From positions 620,001 through 684,000 of the forward strand of contig JAQYUZ010000003.1 in assembly GCA_033819885.1 (NCBI GenBank): a DNA stretch of 64,000 bases, written 5' to 3'. The translations under genes and the position numbers were made by a program. Below the pieces are notes generated by a model. It was not told where the DNA came from and ran no database searches. It saw only the letters and a list, made by a program, of their open reading frames with translations. Shown piece after piece: positions 9,554 to 24,100 of this stretch; position 1 is the first letter of the stretch; each line of letters starts with the position of its first letter. The stretch comes from Microbotryomycetes sp. JL201. Taxonomy: Eukaryota; Basidiomycota; Microbotryomycetes.

Positions 9554-12500
9554 ATGAACGATGAGAGCCAGCAAGGGCCGCGCCCGACCGAGGCCGTGCC
9601 CGAGGACGATTGCATCATCAGGTTCCGGCTGTCTGACTTGGACAGCGTCATGCTGCACGAGCACGAGGCGCAGCCGTTTGACGTTCGAGTCTCGCCGTTC
9701 GTCAAGTCCGGAACCGTCCTGCGCTCCGTGCCCGTCATTCGCATCTTTGGAGCAACAGATCATGGACAGAGGGTCGTCGCACACGTGCACGGCGTGTACT
9801 CGTACCTGTTTGTCGAGTACAAGGGCGGCAAACTGGATCCAGACACGGGCGAGTCACCGTTCCCACGTTTACATGCGTCTGCATGCCTAGGCTTACTGTT
9901 CAAAGCACATGATGACAGTCAACACTTATATCTTTCGCCTCGGCAACTCGCTCAACCAGGCTCTCGACATGACCCAGCGTCGGAGGCCTCAAAGTGGAGC
10001 CCAACACCGACCTCCTCAAGACCCACAACACGTCGCGTTCATCGTGCTCGTCAAGGCAGTCCCAATCTACGGCTACCACGTCGGCTACAAGCCTTACCTC
10101 AAGATCTACATCACCAACCCGCGCAACAAGACTCGAACGTCAGAGCTGCTTCGCAGTGGCGCCGTGATGGGCACAAAATTCGACGTGTTCGAGTCGCACG
10201 TGCCTTACCACCTACAGTTCATGCTCGATGCCAACTTGTATGGTTGCGGATGGGTAGAAGTGTCCGACGAAGCCAGATTTCGCACGCCACTGCCAGGTGA
10301 GCAAGTTGGGCAGGGACGCAGTTTGGCAATCCTTGTTTAACGTTAAAAGATACATAGACGACGCTCCAGCGAGCTCATTCTACTATGGTAAACCCTCCAT
10401 CGCCGGACCCTTTGGTACACGCGTGTACACTGAGGAAACCGTACCCGCCGCTTTGCGCCATCCACTGGATGACAGAAGCCCGGACAAGTCATCACACTGC
10501 CCGATAGAGATCGATGTACCACTTTCAGCCATCATTAATCGCCGACGATTGCATCCCCGAGATATTCATCATGATTTTGTCGAGCTTCTTCGACCAGAGA
10601 CGGTCGAAGTCGACAAGCTCGTCAAGTCTCTCAAAGAGCTGTGGGATGACGAACAGAGGCGAAGGACAGCCAGAGGCGAGCCGGGTCCGAAGGATGTCAA
10701 AGACACAGAACCGCGCGAGTGGGACGATCGAGCAGTGGACGAACCCCATTGGCAGCTCGAGGCAGACTTGCGTCGAAAAGCATACGCCCTCGCGGCCAAA
10801 AGTAAATCTCAATTTCACGCCTTGATGCAGTCTCAAAAAGATCCGGATTTTGTCGACTATGTCGAAAAGATACAGAGGGCAGAAGGCGTACAAGTTGGAT
10901 TTCTCAATCGGGTCCGGACCTCCTTCGACTCGTACGACACCTTGTTTCAATCACGCATGAGATACGACGAGAGGACTCAATTCGAGTACGGTGCTTGGGC
11001 AGTTCGTGGCATCGGAATCGACATGGGGCGGGGAGAGCACGAGATGGTAATTGACCACGACATCATAAGCCGGACGCAAGCAACGTTTGATCGTGCCGAC
11101 ACACTTGACGTGGATGAGGATGTGATTGAGGGTCGAGGACAGGACTTTGCGCGGGACGATGAGCTCGATCTCAACGCAGAGGTCACGGGCGAAGAGGAAG
11201 ACGATGCAGATCACGCTTCGGACGAATTCAAAGACGTCAAAGATGAAGGCGGAGAAGATGCTGCACTGGCGCTCGCTGGATCTCTATCACCAACACCAAC
11301 GGCTTCTGCCGAGAGCACCGAATCGGCTGAAGGAAGACCTTCCCCACTGAAACGAGCCAAGCGAGTACATGTCGTGACTATGCCGACGCCCTTCCAGCGC
11401 AGAGAAACCGAGGGATCTCAGGCGCGGCAACCGCAAGTTCACTCGCCCGCGATAAAGGCGCCGTAAGTAGCTCTCTGATATACGCCTACAGACGCCCGCT
11501 GACAAGCGAGCAAACAGGGCGATGACGCAACTTGAGTCTGACTTTGCGGATTCATCGGCGTCTCCCAGGAGATATGCTCCTCGAAATCCGTTTGCTAGCC
11601 CAGACAAGGCTGTCTTGGTCCGGAGGGTACAGCAAGGCACGCCTTTGCCCTCGCGAGAACCTAGTACCGACGGCGACGAGATGCCGCTTCTGACCTTTCG
11701 CGAGGACGCAAGCGAGGCGTCTGACGAAGTCGACGCTGCCCCCAAACCGCAGCAAAACCCACCAGTTCTGGAGGCGGAAGTTGAAGAGTTGGAGAATCTT
11801 CCGTCGAGCGCGTTCAACGAATACCGCCCAACTCCGACAATTCGAGCGACGCAGCAGTACGACACTGTCCCAGTCAATCTTCGGTCCACCACCGATGAAG
11901 AACTCGCGCTACCAATCTCTTCGAATCGTTCTTCGTCAACGTCGGCAAGCGAGCTGCCGCCTCTCGAGGAGTCGAGCAACGATGATCCTTCGGCAGGAAC
12001 ATTGCCAAAGTCGTCTTTTCGGAAGACTGTTACTTTCACAGTTGATGCGCCTGCAGCAACAGAGCTGCAGACATCCACGGCGTCTTCGGCAACCGAATCA
12101 AAAGTACTCCCACCGCTCAGAAGTACACTTTCTTCAGAGACCGTCTCGCATCGTACGACGACGAGTAAGTCGGCTGACTTTGACGAGGCGATGGCAAGGG
12201 CTGACCGCGTTTCGACAGCCGACTCAGGACCAGACTTGCCCAAGCCGGTGCGACAGCATGCATTCGCCAGGAATGCATTCGTTTGGTCGAGAAAGCCTCC
12301 TCTTGCGACTGAGCTTGTCGAATCCTTGGAGTCGTACGGCCAGCCGCGCGTCTTGTACAGAGATCCATTCTACGGCGATCCTGCAGACATTGCAAAGTCG
12401 AGCTTATCCAAGGACAGATCTGCGATCACTCGCGAGTATGGAGGACGAGTATTCAAAATCAAGGATGACTCGATTCGAAATGTGCCTGCTTTCGAGCACT

Positions 12501-15500
12501 ACGGCGCGAGGCGCGAGCGAGATGGGATGAGGTCGTGTCGGACTCGTGCTGTGCAAGAATGGGAATTTATTGAAAAGCCACCAACTTGTAAAGAGATCGT
12601 GCGATGGGCCAAGGTGGATGCGGACACAGGTGAGCGGTACGAGAACCCAAACAGAGAGGTCTGCTGACTGTCTCGAGAAAGGCGCCAGCGCAGCTGAGAG
12701 AGCCCAGCAAAAGGTCCGAATGCGACAGGTGAGTGGAACGACGAGTCTCTCGGCCTCATCGCTGACGCCATGGGTGTAGATTGAAGGACCGACTCAAAAA
12801 GACAATCGTTTCCACGTACAGGCGGTCGCTGGTTCCACTAGTCAGCGCGAGCCGCAGCACATGTCAATCCTGGCCATTGAGTTGCACGGTAAGTCAGGCT
12901 CCTGGCGCTGGCAACAGGTCTTGCTGATGCTTCTTCTTAGTGAACACGCGCGGCAAGCTCTTGCCGAACCCCAAAGAAGACGAAATCAAAGCTCTCTTTT
13001 ATTGCTTGAAGAGCGAAGACGAGCGAGTAAAAAAGAATGGTCACTCTGCAGACACTCACATCGGTGTCATAGCTGTTGGAAATCCAGACCTCAGGCGGCA
13101 GTTTGGTGGCCACACGAATGAACCGGCTGGCGACGACAAAGGGCGGCCCGATGATTTCGTGTTGGACATCGTCGGCACTGAACTCGATCTGATCGAGTTG
13201 TTTGTTGAGAAGTTGACGCAGGAGTGGGACCCTGAAGCGGTTGCTGGCTACGAGGTGCATAAAGCTTCCTGGGGTTATTTGCTTGAACGAGCGTCTGTGG
13301 AGCACAGTCAGTGACAGACCGACCTTTTCTCCTTGCTCAGACGCTGAACTGGATCGATCGCGCAGATGAAAATCTTGTACCGAGACTCGGCCGCGTCATT
13401 GATCACGACACTGGACGGCATGGCGATGCAAAAAGCGACAGATGGGGTTTCAACCAGGCTTCGACGCTGAACTTTACCGGTCGACATGTACTGCCGATTT
13501 GGCGTATCCTCAAAGCAGACAATCATTTGCAGTACAATAGCTTTGAGCACGTCGTGTTCCAAGTGCTGAAGAAACGGTAAGGCAATTGGGGGTAGTACTT
13601 CGAGCAGTCTGACGCTTACATGAGGACAAAGAGTACCTCACTTCTCCTTCCAGACTTTGACAACGTGGTACAATTCTGGAGAGCCGCACAAGGTATCCCG
13701 AGTGTTCGCCTACTGGCAAGAGCGAGTCGAACTCGATCTCGACATGCTCGACGCCATGGAATTCATCGAGCAAACCTGGTATGTATTTCCGTGAGTACGG
13801 TTGCTCTTGCATGACTGAGTTGATTGCAAACAGTGAATCGGCACGTGTGTTCGGAGTCGACTTCCGATCGGTCCGCACGCGCGGAAGTCAGTTCAAGGTC
13901 GAATCTGTCATGTTTAAACTGTCAAAACCCGAAAGCTTCATGATGCTCTCACCAAGCAGACCGGACGTCGGCCGACAGAACGCCGCGGAATGTCAGCCCT
14001 TGATCATGGAGCCTCAGTCGGCATTCTACAAAGGACCGCTGGTCGTGCTCGACTTCCAATCACTTTACCCGTCTGTCATGATTGCCTACAATTTCTGTTT
14101 TTCGTGCGTCGCATCATGCATCTCGTCCGTGGAACGGTTCCGCTTACGTGTTCATGGCAGCACATGCCTGGGTCGCGTCGAGCCCTTCAAAGGCACGACA
14201 AAGTTTGGCACCTCGAACCTCGAGCACCCTCCAGGTTTGATCGAATTGCTCAAGGATCACATCAACATCTCGCCAAATGGCATGATGTTTGTCAAGCCGC
14301 AAGTGCGCAAGTCACTTGTCGCGAGGATGTTGACAGAGTTGCTCGACACTCGTGTCATGGTCAAGACGAGTATGAAGCTAGTCGAGAAGGACAAGTCTCT
14401 GCTCAAGCTCATGAATGCACGTCAGCTCGCTCTCAAATACCTTGCTAACGTCACATACGGGTACATTGGAGCTACTTTCAGTGGCCGCATGCCATGCGTT
14501 GAGATCGCCGACGCGATCGTTCAGACAGGCCGCGAGACGCTGGAGAAGGTGAGAGCTCAACAGGCTACTGCAGCGCACGAGCTGAGACTGAGTGCTTGTC
14601 ATCCCAAGGCTCTGCGGACAATTCATGAGAAGAAAGAGTGGGGAGCGAGAGTCGTCTACGGCGACACTGACTCGTTGTTTATATACTTGCCTGGCAAGAG
14701 TAAAGAAGATGCATTTCGGATCGGCAACGAGATGGCCGACTACATTACGTCGCGAAATCCGCGCCCTATCAAGCTTAAATTTGAGAAGGTGTACCTGCCT
14801 TGCGTTTTGCTCGCCAAGAAGAGATATACGGGCTACAAGTATGAAAAGCTTACGGACACGCCAGAGATTGAAGCGAAAGGAATCGAAATCATACGTCGTG
14901 ACGGGATCCCTGGTCTGCAAAAGATGGAAGACCAGTGTTTGAGGTGAGTGAGGGGCAAAAGATCGTTTGCAGCTGTGCTTGACGCCATGTACGGCCAGAC
15001 TCCTGTTCACTACGCAAGACTTGTCGCAGGTCAAATCTTACTGCCAAAGACAATGGGCGAAACTGCTCGCGAACAATGCCTCTCCACAAGACTTCATTAT
15101 TGCTAAAGCGGTCAAGCTTGGGACTTATGCGTTCGTTTCGAGCAATCGCTGGCTGTGAGCGAGCCAACACTGATGTCGGTCATTTCAGCGAAGATCGCCA
15201 ACCGCCGCCGGGTGCTGCTGTTGCAGCTCGTATGAAGGCACAAGACCCTCGAGGTGAACCCGAATATGGCGAGCGCGTGCCCTACATACTCTTTCAAGCA
15301 GAGCCTGGCACAAACCAAGTCGATCGTGCTGTTTCACCTGAAGAGTTTTTGGCAGACCCGTGAGCGACTCATTGCACTCGAAAATTTGCTTTGTTACTGA
15401 TCGCATTCGCGTCCAGACGAATGCGCTTGGACGCGTATCATTACATCGAGGCGATGATGCTCAAGCCACTTGGTCGCATTTTCGATCTGATCGGCGCCGA

Positions 15501-15943
15501 CGTCCAAGCATGGTGGCGGGAATTGCCCAAAAAGAAGATTGTCGTCAAACCCAAAGGCCCTAATGGCGCTGCCAAGGTCTTATTGGACGAACACTTTGTT
15601 TCTGACCGCTGCGCGATCTGTAAACAGCCAGATGGCCACGGTGGTGTGTGTGATTGGAGCTCTGTGAGATTGTCACGCTGACTTTGCATGGTGTTCAGGC
15701 TTGTGCCAAAGTTGCAAAGACGATCCGAGTGGCAGCGCTTACAAGGCCTACGCGCGATTGCGCAACATCGAATCGACCCGTCAAGCACTGCACGAAGTTT
15801 GCGCGAGTTGTTCCGCCCAACACGATGGCGAGCCTATCGCCTGTGATTCTGTCGACTGTCCGATCAGATGGGACCGAGCCGCGGTAGACATTGAAAGGGC
15901 CGATGCCGTGAACCTCGTCAGGCTAGTCAACGAGTCGACCTGA
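9554..15943 (+). CDS. REV3: DNA polymerase zeta catalytic subunit
   Basis: Rev3 is the family-B polymerase that extends past DNA lesions in mutagenic translesion synthesis, with Rev7 and the Pol delta accessory subunits. The start is MNDESQQG at 9554. The N-terminal B-family region includes VAHVHGVYSYLFVEY and YGYHVGYKPYLKIY. A long disordered insert (about 11100-12200) is typical of Rev3. The exonuclease region reads LAIELHVNTRG, with the first catalytic Asp of ExoI replaced by Ala, as expected for a proofreading-deficient Rev3. Polymerase motifs are intact: A, DFQSLYPSVM (about 14051); B, KYLANVTYGYIGA (about 14435); C, YGDTDSLF (about 14656). The end carries two cysteine clusters, CAIC/CQSC and CASC/CDSVDC, the zinc and 4Fe-4S modules. 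It has about twelve exons. The intron at 9849-9918 appears to use a GC donor. The gene ends 87 bp from the TRS85 stop. Confidence 0.93.
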
Positions 15944-16030
15944 TCTTGTTTTTTTCGTCTTTGTTGTTGTTATATATGAGCAACATGCAAGATCACTGTA
16001 ACAACAAGTAAACGGCTACGATTCTAGGAT

Positions 16031-19000
16031 CTAGGCATACACCGGGACGAGGTTGTAGCCAGGCAAGCACGCCAAGGACGAGTCGGCAACGCGAACTTCG
16101 AATCTTGGGCCGATCAGTTCCCACGTCAGGTCTGGGGAGCGCTGAGCTGTCAACTTCCATCCTCCAATGTTGTACGACCCTTCTCGCGAAACCCAGAGCT
16201 GTGTGGTCACGGTCTCCGTGGTGCAGGGTTGAACTTCTCCACGGTGAAGAATGCTGCCAGCGAATGCGACATCCAGGCTGCCAATGCAAAGGTCAGCTAG
16301 GTGTGATGTCAACCCGGGACCGTGGGCTTACGGAAGCTTGGCAGTGAGATCACTCAGACAGAGCGTGAACGTGAAAGCCTTGTTAGGCGACAGATTGCGA
16401 ATCTTGAAAGCCACAGGCACAATGCAAGGTCTGCAACGACAGCGTCAGAGGGTCAGCTTTCAACAAAAGGCGCCCATGTACGACATACCCTTGCTCAAAA
16501 TCATGTGAGAGGACGTCATTCACCTCTGTCCAGATTTTCGCTGGATTGTCGTCCCGACCAAATTCGCTCTTTGCAAGACCCGAAAGAAGCAAGGTTCTTT
16601 CGCGCTGACTCTCGGCGTACAAGCCTCCAGCTTTCGTTTCAGCTGTGGCCAACACGCTTCTCAGTTCGTTGGACGCAGCGCCGAGCGGAATGCCGGTCAA
16701 ATGATGATATCCTTGCTGCTGAGTCGAAGGTATTTGCCAGAAGACGAGCAAGTCGAGAGCGAATGGGCTGAACAGAGGAAACAGCCACCTGTGAAGTGAC
16801 GTCGGAATCGTCGGAAATTGCGCTGCCAGCGACGCGGTCCTCAACTCCCGGTGAGTGGCAACGGTGGATTGGAGTAACCGAGCCGCGCTAGCTTGAAAAG
16901 TCAGGGACGGCGAGCTCATCTGATAGGCTCCATTTTCAGCTCTGAGACGAGACGAGCATACAAGCTAGCTTACGCTTGGCACCGAGGAGCATTGCATTGC
17001 GACTTTTGGAGGATCATCGTGCGCGACGTCTTTCCCATCGAGCAAGGAACCCATTTGGCGAGCAACAAAATCCATGACGGGAGCAAAGCGAGATGCAGCA
17101 CCTTGCACTTGCACCACACTGAAATGAAGCATTGCTGTCTGCTTCGGGATGATCGGCAGACCCTTCATTAGTGCCTCACTTTCCTCCAAGGAATCCAGTT
17201 TCCACAATGGGCTGATAGCCGATACACCAGTAATGTGGACATTCTGAGGCAAGTCGATGTTCGTGACCTGCAGCGACTGATTAGTCGCGACCCGATTGTG
17301 GACTTCTGGGGAGCCGCATACGTTAAGAGAGACCGTGAACGTAGACTCCGGCGTGACACTTGATTTGATCAAAGGCCGAATCTCCAATGAAGGCAAGATC
17401 TCGATGCTTGTTGACGCTCGAGCAGTCATAATCTTGCCGCTCGCCTGTATCGCGCAGGGTAATGAGCACACTTTGCCGCAATCTATGCCCTCCTCAGCTC
17501 ACACCATCCTTGAAAGCAAACACGAAGCGAATTCTGTGATATCCCATCGAATCTCCGCGGACGAGGACCGTGACTTTTTCGGACTGTTCCGGCTCGAGCT
17601 GTCTTGTGGGAAGTAACTCGCAAAGAGTTTTTCCACCAAGCGAGTTTGAAATACTTGCATTGTTGTCTGCGGTGTCTGCCGGCACGTCAATCGGTTGATT
17701 GAACAGTACAAGCGATGGCGAATCACACATCGCAAGCAAATGTGACAGTGACACCTGGCCGACGTTCGTGACAGTGATGGATGCCGAGACGCCTTCTCCG
17801 GCCCGCAAGACAGCCGGCAATTCGTTCAAGGTTATCGCCAAAGCTGCCGAAGGCGGATGTACTGCCACGCTGAGCTTGATGGGGCGTACGACGGGTTCGG
17901 ATTTGCCGGCAACGTATTGCGGCTTGGAGCGTCGAACGAGGGTTTCCTGGCACAATAGCATGCCGTTGAACCGGTATGAGACGGCTTCAATCTCAAAAGA
18001 CTGCAGTTCGTTGGCTTTGGCGGGTACATAAATAGTCGCCGACTGCTTCGGCCCGAGCTCAAGATCTTCGGGTGTGGTGAAATCGACGACGTCGCGCCCA
18101 ACGTTGGCTACAAGACCGACGTCGGTAATCCTCAGGTTTGAATGCAACGGATTGGTCACGACGAGCTCGACGAAGAAATCATCTGTGAGACTAAATGTCA
18201 GAAGGCTTCGTCGTTGTCTCGACGAATCCTATTAATCAAGAACGAACCGTGAAGAACAACCTTGTTGCCTTCAGACGGCGCGTTGAGGTTCGCTGGTCGT
18301 GCCAAGAATGGCCATTGCGCAGACATTTCATCGGCGAGACGGGTCCATGCTTCGTCCGACTGGTCTACCGAGCAATCCTCTCTTGTTGTTCTGATCTTGG
18401 CTTGCTCCGCGCTGAACAGCGTGATCGGCAGCGTCACTTTTCTTTGCGCCGCCATCTCATCTGCCTGTGGACCAAGTTGGGTCCAAGCCAAAGCGAAGTC
18501 GTCCAGCCAATCTGATTCGTACAAATCTTCCGATTCGACAGCTGCCTGTCCGACTAGCAATTGTAAGAATTGCTCGGCGGCTTCAATTGAACGGCCAACA
18601 CTGTATGCTTGTCGACCGAGACCGTGATACAAATGGCCTCGAATGCCCGTCCAAGCCGCCGGCTGCCGAGGATGTCGCACGTCGTTTTCGAGATTTGAAT
18701 TGAATTTGAACACGGAGGAAGCCTGAGCCAGGCACCTACGCGATAGCAATTTCTGCGACGCATGATTGAACACGGCGCTCTCTTGCGCAGGAATCGGACG
18801 CGAACTCACGAATCCGCATTTTTCGTAACGAGCAGCGGCCATCGCCATGTGAAACGCATACTTACGCCGCAATGGCCGTGGCAAGTGCAAATCTGCTAAG
18901 GCCGCTTGCTCAAGCAAGAGTGCCGAGCAAAGCTCGTCGGCGTCGCCGGCTGTTCTCAGCAGGCCACTTGGCGCGTATCTCCAATCGTCAAGCGCCCGGT

Positions 19001-21074
19001 ATACCTCATAGTACAGCATTTGAGCTTGAATACCGTCAAGATCAACTCCCGCGGCGTTGGAGAGAGGGCTCTGTGCGGCTAGTTCGAGCCATTGGTCCGG
19101 ATTGAATGTCAGTCGAGATTCCGAAGGCAATCCCAGCATTTGCGCTAGTCCGACCATCCTCTGCGCAGCCGTCGTCAATCAAGCTCAAATGACGTCCACG
19201 GGTTGGCTTACAGAGGCACTTGAAAAGTATCGCCACGCCTTGTCATTGCGAAAGTCCTTGCTGACCGATTCGTACACTGACGCGGCAAACTTGTAATCTG
19301 TGAGCATGAACGCAAGGTCTGCTACGCGACGTAATTGGGATTCTTGCGCGGTGAATGGATAGCTGAGAGCATGCGTTGTCAGAAGCGGATCAGTCTGACG
19401 TGTGTCTGAACACGCACAAGCCACGTGTACTGTTGAAGCCGAGCTGGGCGCCACTTGCGGACACGGGTGATCCTGACCGAGAGCTCGTCGCTGAGCCGAA
19501 ATACTTCCGGCCGGCGCTGAACAGTCTGCCGCCGATGGACCGTTTCGACGCAGCAAACTGACCAGACTTATGTCAGACAGCCACGCGAACAATGTAATAA
19601 ACCCAAGCTCACTTGTTCGGCACCCACAACAATACTTCGCTCCATCCATGGGATGATGCTTTGAACGACCATCTCACGCACGAATATTTTCAGCGCACGC
19701 ACATCATCGTCGGACAATTCGGCCCCGTAAGCCTTGGACGCCTCGGACTGGTCCACAGATTGTGAGGCCGAGAAACCGTCTGTTTCATCTTCATTCGTGA
19801 TGCCCAAATCCATCACGGGCCGCGTCAAGGTGGCCTGCAGGGACTGACCAGCGCTGGAGCGCCACAATGCGTCAACTCCGCGAGCTGGAGGCTGAGGATG
19901 GGCAGCCGATGTTGAGGCCGAAAACACGGAGAGCAAGGCTGTGTGAAGGCCATAAGTCTTGCGAATGGTTTCGTGCAAGGTCTGCGCACTGCGGAAAGAC
20001 GTCATCAGACGGGAATGAAGTCCTGCTGGTATCCAGAGACCTCACTCTTCCCAAGCGTCGCGACTTCCGCCTGCGCCAAAGTCGTGAATGAGCACGACAT
20101 AACGCAAGATGTCTGGCTGCGCCCAGTCGTGGCGGCCATCTTCTTCGGCGCCTGATTGAGGGGGATACGAAGCCGGCGCAAACAGGTTATCCTTAGATGT
20201 CAGGTCCCAGAGCGATGCCAGCGCATTCATTGGGTCTGGATGAGATGTTGACAAAGCGAGAAGACCTGTCAAGGAAGAAGGAATGTCAGGGATGCAGACA
20301 ACGGCTCTTGACAGGTCGGCCTGACGTGCACCCGACAGGCCAAGCAAATGTGTCCCACTCGACCATTTCACGCCTTTTGAGTACTTGATCCCTCATGGCC
20401 GCGTACCATGGAGTCAGGCTTTCGATTGACCTTCCTTGCCACCCCTCGTCGTCTTCTATCACTGGCTGAGCCTCTTCGCCCAGGTCTGGCAGTCTAGGCT
20501 TAGGTCTCGCGCCATGCACTTCTAGCTCTTCTCTGCCTGTCTGTGAGATCCATCCTTTGAGGTTTGCGCCGACAGTGGACGATAGCGAATCGAGAAACAG
20601 CTCATCGCGCTCCGCTTGAGACGGCCATGAGAACGGCGTCTGCGGCGTTGAAGGCGCAAGCTGCTGAGCTGTGTGTGCCATGACTTGCGAATTTGGATGC
20701 TGAGGTGTGGAGTGGCCCGCTACCTGTGGCGTCTGCTGGTGGCTGCCAGCGCTGGCCGAACTTGTCACGGTCGAGCTCCTCGGCCGGCCGCTTGAGCTTG
20801 CAGTACCTCCGATTTTGGTCTCGAACCAGTTCGGGAGAGGCCTCTCTACGAACTTGACCGGGAATCGAGGCAGCTGGCGTGGTTCGTAGGTGGTTGATCG
20901 AACTTGGACGCGCTCGACGCTCGCCTCGAAAGCCGAGAGCATGTGCGACATCGAGTCGAAATGGGACCGACGCAAGATTGGCTGCAAGTCTGGCGAAGTG
21001 AATGTGTGAATGATGGGCGCCAGGTGCGGCTGCACGGTGAGTGCCGCGGCCGAAGGCGGAGGGAGCGACGTCAT
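16031..21074 (-). CDS. TRS85: TRAPP complex subunit Trs85/TRAPPC8
   Basis: Trs85 directs the TRAPPIII complex, the Rab1/Ypt1 exchange factor used in autophagy and ER-Golgi traffic. The N-terminus (ATG 21074, MTSLPPPSAAALTVQPHLAP) is followed by RPLPNWFETKIGG, a landmark of the family's first conserved block. The central region has the diagnostic segment ELCSALLLEQAALADLHL then RRKYAFHMAMAAARYEKCG, seen in TRAPPC8 across eukaryotes. The C-terminal third (about 18160-16031) is made of beta-rich segments (for example LSVAVHPPSAALAITLNELP) as expected for the Ig-like modules, ending NLVPVYA before TAG. There are about ten exons; the protein is roughly 1,400 residues, normal for the family. An exon upstream of the ATG cannot be excluded. 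It shares a 101-bp divergent promoter with SEC39. Confidence 0.87.
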
Positions 21075-21175
21075 CACCAATCACGAGCCGCTCGGAGATA
21101 GCCCTTGAAATGATGTTGAGCGCGTGCTTCCAGCAACTGACGCGAGCGCAAGTCTCTGCCGAGCTCTTCTAGGCG
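21075..21175. promoter_or_regulatory. Short divergent promoter, TRS85 / SEC39
   Basis: Only 101 bp separate the start codons of two membrane-tether genes read in opposite directions. No TATA box is apparent. Co-regulation is an inference from the spacing. Confidence 0.5.
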
Positions 21176-24100
21176 ATGTCGAGTGAAGCCAACCGGCGCG
21201 CAGCCCACCACTGTTCAGACTCCCTCCTCATACACACTGACACCTCGAGGCTCAACGCTCAGCTCGTCAGGCATCTCGCATCTCCAAGCTGGACCGGCTC
21301 AACACCTATATCGAGAGCCGCCAGTTTGGGCGAGCGCTCGAGCTGCTCAAGCATGATCAGCGACTCGACCAGTCGTACCGGCCGTACTTGGCTCAGCAAC
21401 ACTTTCTGAGCTTGGCACCGCACGAGCTAACTCCAGACAAGCTCGAAGCGGTGCTCGCGCTCGTTGACGACTCTGAGTGGGTCGCGTCAGCGGCGCTGCA
21501 GACGTGCAGGACCTCGAACGATGTCGCACTTGTGCTCAGGGCTGTCAATGTGGGTCAGGACGCCGTCTACCAGGCAATACAAGGCATGGAAGACCTCGCG
21601 CAGCTCGTTGAAGCCGAGGACGTTGACGGAGTGCGCGAGCTGTGCAGTCTCGACGAAACTGTACGCAAGCTGTGTCTTATCGCAAAGAACTTGATCGAGA
21701 TCGGCGACAAGACGCGCACCTGGCAGCACTCATGGTCAGCCAGACATGCAGATGTGCAGGCCCGGCGAGCCAATGCGACAGGCCGACTCTCAAACCCTTT
21801 CGCCGTCGCAGCAGCAGCTGGCGCAAAAGACGATCAGGGCCATGCTATTGTAGCTCAAGAAGAGGATCAAGACGGCGACATGACTGTAACGACAATGTCA
21901 CTCACCGCCTTCATCGCCGAACCGCTATCTTCAGTGGCACTCGAGCTCGCCGCATCGGCCGAGACCGCGCTGCTGTGTGAATTGTGCAAGCGACATTCAC
22001 GCGCGCTGTGGCCCGTCCGATCGGAACTCGTCAACGCTGTACCCGAATGGCAGGATCCTCATACGTTCTCGCCAATCCTGACCGGCGTCGACAATGGTCT
22101 CGAGACGCATTGGCGCGCAGAACCATGGCGCGAAAAGATTGAATTCATCGAGCACGTGTTTTCAGCTGGAGACGATGATCAGGATCGCAGGACGGCGCAG
22201 GAGCTTAGCTCGTTCTACCGACAACGGATTGAGCACGTTGCGGCGCTCAGCCTCGTCTCGGTCGCACTCGCGTACGTCCAATTGTGTGCATCACTAGACG
22301 TGCCGGACCTAGAAGATCTCGGTGAAGAACTGTCACTGCTAAGTCGACTGGCTTACGATCGCCCAACTCCGCAAGCGGCGACTGCGCGAGCACCTTCCCT
22401 GCCCTTGGTGAAGGAAGACAACCTAACGCTGGACGACTGGAGACAGTTGGCACCCACTGACGTGCTGCGAGCTTATTTGGACGGTTGGCCTGCGGCTGAG
22501 CTGCCATCCGCCATTCGCCGTCTCGCTACGCCATATTTGTCTGTCCTTGAAGCACGCGCCGAGCGGGCCGGGAACCCTGACGTGAATCTCGGCACACGCC
22601 TACTCTACGACTTCATCATGGCGCTGTCGTCAGCTCGACCTCCACGCCTTGACAGCCTTTTGGCCGTGTTCGAAGCGTCCAAGCCGACCTTGCCAGCAGG
22701 CTCGCGCATCATCAAGGACGATGAGGATCTCGCTCGACTTGCGCTTGCTGGCGTATACGGCTGCAGAGACAACTCGACTGAAGCTATCGTCGTAATGAGC
22801 AAGATCTTCGAGTGCCTGCCCGTTTTCGACACGAAGGCAATAAGCGATTCCGCACAACAGTCATCGTCGAAGACAAATCTCTTTGCACTTCATCCACCTG
22901 GAAGCGACTTGCCTACTCCTCAGTACTTGTTCAAGGAATTGCAGAGCTTTTCGCTCGTCAAGTTGACCGCTTCGATCGACGCGCTCGACTTGCACCTAGC
23001 CGAAGCAGAGACTTTCTCGAGGTACTCGGTCGCCGTACCTCTGTCGTGGTTCTTGGCGTCTCACAATGACGCCAAAGCTCAAAGAGCCTGGGCAACTCGC
23101 ATGGCCAGAACGAGTTCATCTGGAGGTGGAGGCAAAACTGGAGACGAAGGCGAATTCGAAGGCGAAGACGAGTGGGAGATGCTCATGGAGGATATGGTGT
23201 CTCTGACGGAAGGCGGCGACATTGACGAGTTGCGAAAAGCGTTCTGGATGCTCGAAAAAGAAGAGATCCTGCGAATCTTTTTCGGTGGTCTACTGGCAGC
23301 AAGCCGTGAGTATCGCCCATACACAAACGGACCGCTGCTTGACCGACATCGATATGCAGGTATCACTCTCGCAAAAGCGCTGCTGCACCCGAGTCATGGC
23401 GAACCGCCGCTTCCTCCTCACACTGTCGAAGAGCTCGTGATCGCGGCGTCGAGAGAATTCTACGACAATGCAGAATCAGGAAACATGAAGCATGGCGACA
23501 TGAAGCTTGCTTATGAATGGTGAGGTGATCTCTGTCGCATCGGCAATTCGGACGCTGACCTCCTCGCGGTTCAGTCTGGCGGCAGCTCCGCAGACGGCCG
23601 AGATCCGAAAGCAGCGCGACTTTATCGAAGCCACGTCAAGATTGTGCTCTTACAAGCTTCAATCGTACGCCAAGGCTGACTTGACCCCGATTGAAATTCG
23701 TTTGTCAAACGATCGCCTCGCTTTCGTCGGTCGCCTGCTCGCTTCGAATGAGGATGCTTACAGACATCCCGACGTCATCCTCGACCTCGTCGCCAAACTT
23801 GGTTATCGTGACGACAAGCTGGCTGAAATTCGCACGTACGCAATGATCAGCGATTCGAGCTTGCAAGCCGGAGACTTTGAGCGAACGGCAGAGATTTGCG
23901 ACCGAATGGTCTCTGCAGTGGAAGACCTCCGGCGAGAACATGACAAAGACAAAGAGAACCAATCAAAATCGATCGCTGCTGTCAAGGGGCGCGTCAACAT
24001 TGTGCAAGAGGCGTCCGAATTCGCCTGGCGCAACTGTTTTCAACTCGGCAAGCATGAAGCATTCGAGGATCTAGATCGTCGCATCAAGGCCCTTGGACAA

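Noticed and set aside
11287-12243. Minus-strand open frame (318 codons) antisense to REV3
   Set aside because: It mirrors the disordered insert of REV3. Its composition is Ser-rich without motifs, and the REV3 frame continues on both sides.
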